Origin: CAWUJT01 sp963922715
GTDB taxonomy: Bacteria; Pseudomonadota; Alphaproteobacteria; Rhodobacterales; Rhodobacteraceae
Length of the DNA stretch: 22,270 nt
Direction of reading: 5' to 3'
NCBI GenBank assembly: GCA_963922715.1
Contig: CAWUJT010000026.1
Coordinates: forward strand, 1 to 22,270
Shown: positions 22,267 through 22,270 of the stretch, one piece after another
How the letters are laid out: each line of letters starts with the position of its first letter
Position numbering within the stretch: position 1 is the stretch's first letter
Notes under the pieces: model-generated
What the model was told of the DNA's origin: nothing
Database searches by the model: none
Seen by the model: only the letters and a program-made list of their open reading frames with translations
Translations under genes and position numbers: made by a program

Positions 22267-22270
22267 AATG

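Overview
The window looks like a chromosomal segment of a marine-type Rhodobacterales alphaproteobacterium. The evidence is the tolQRAB-pal-cpoB-tilS-ftsH order, the Pro-rich TolA with no long helical domain, the MoxR plus CoxE-type VWA pair, and moderate GC. Gas-vacuolate Rhodobacterales such as Octadecabacter would fit, but no species can be fixed from the sequence alone.

Layout. (1) 1-2476 (-): clpB, running off the left edge (825 residues visible), with a heat-shock-type promoter near 2551-2580. (2) 2601-2969: the wreck of an IS6-family insertion sequence, followed by two perfect inverted repeats. (3) 2970-3518 (+): an unrecognised membrane-anchored protein. (4) 3553-8912 (-): an eleven-gene gas-vesicle operon. 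In transcription order it is gvpA, a coiled-coil GvpC candidate, gvpN, a GvpV-like gene, gvpO, a GvpF/L gene, gvpG, a GvpS-like gvpA paralogue, gvpK, gvpJ and a second GvpF/L gene. Several genes overlap by 4 nt, and TTG or GTG starts are common. (5) 8913-9367: the divergent region between gvpA and tolQ, with a weak gvpA promoter candidate. (6) 9368-15445 (+): tolQ-tolR-tolA-tolB-pal-cpoB-tilS, tightly packed. (7) 15527-17443 (+): ftsH from a TTG start. (8) 17541-18044 (+): a Tat-type exported MsrB-like protein with an altered active-site motif. (9) 18385-18648 (+): a small secreted protein with a clear intrinsic terminator. (10) 18759-22083 (-): moxR, a GNAT gene, a second GNAT gene broken by an in-frame TGA, a 57-residue membrane protein missed by long-ORF calling, and a VWA (CoxE-like) gene.

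How the parts work together. The gvp operon should supply the shell protein (GvpA), a possible outer-surface strengthener (the GvpC candidate), an AAA+ assembly ATPase (GvpN) and the minor nucleation and assembly proteins (F/L, G, J, K, S, O, V). The gene order resembles the A-C-N-V-F-G order known from Serratia and the S-K-J order known from Bacillus. The tol-pal block forms the inner-to-outer membrane tether used in envelope constriction and is followed by the tRNA-Ile lysidine synthetase and the membrane AAA protease. clpB and ftsH are both protein-quality-control genes and both have plausible heat-shock-type promoter elements.

Most notable points: the GvpC-position protein with weak ~33-residue spacing; an 11-bp hairpin between gvpA and the rest of the operon; the gvp cluster sitting where ruvCAB-ybgC often lies upstream of tolQ; the IS6 remnant on the cluster's far side; the single-stop GNAT pseudogene; and the atypical Tat-MsrB. 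I see no CRISPR array, tRNA, rRNA or novel defence system.
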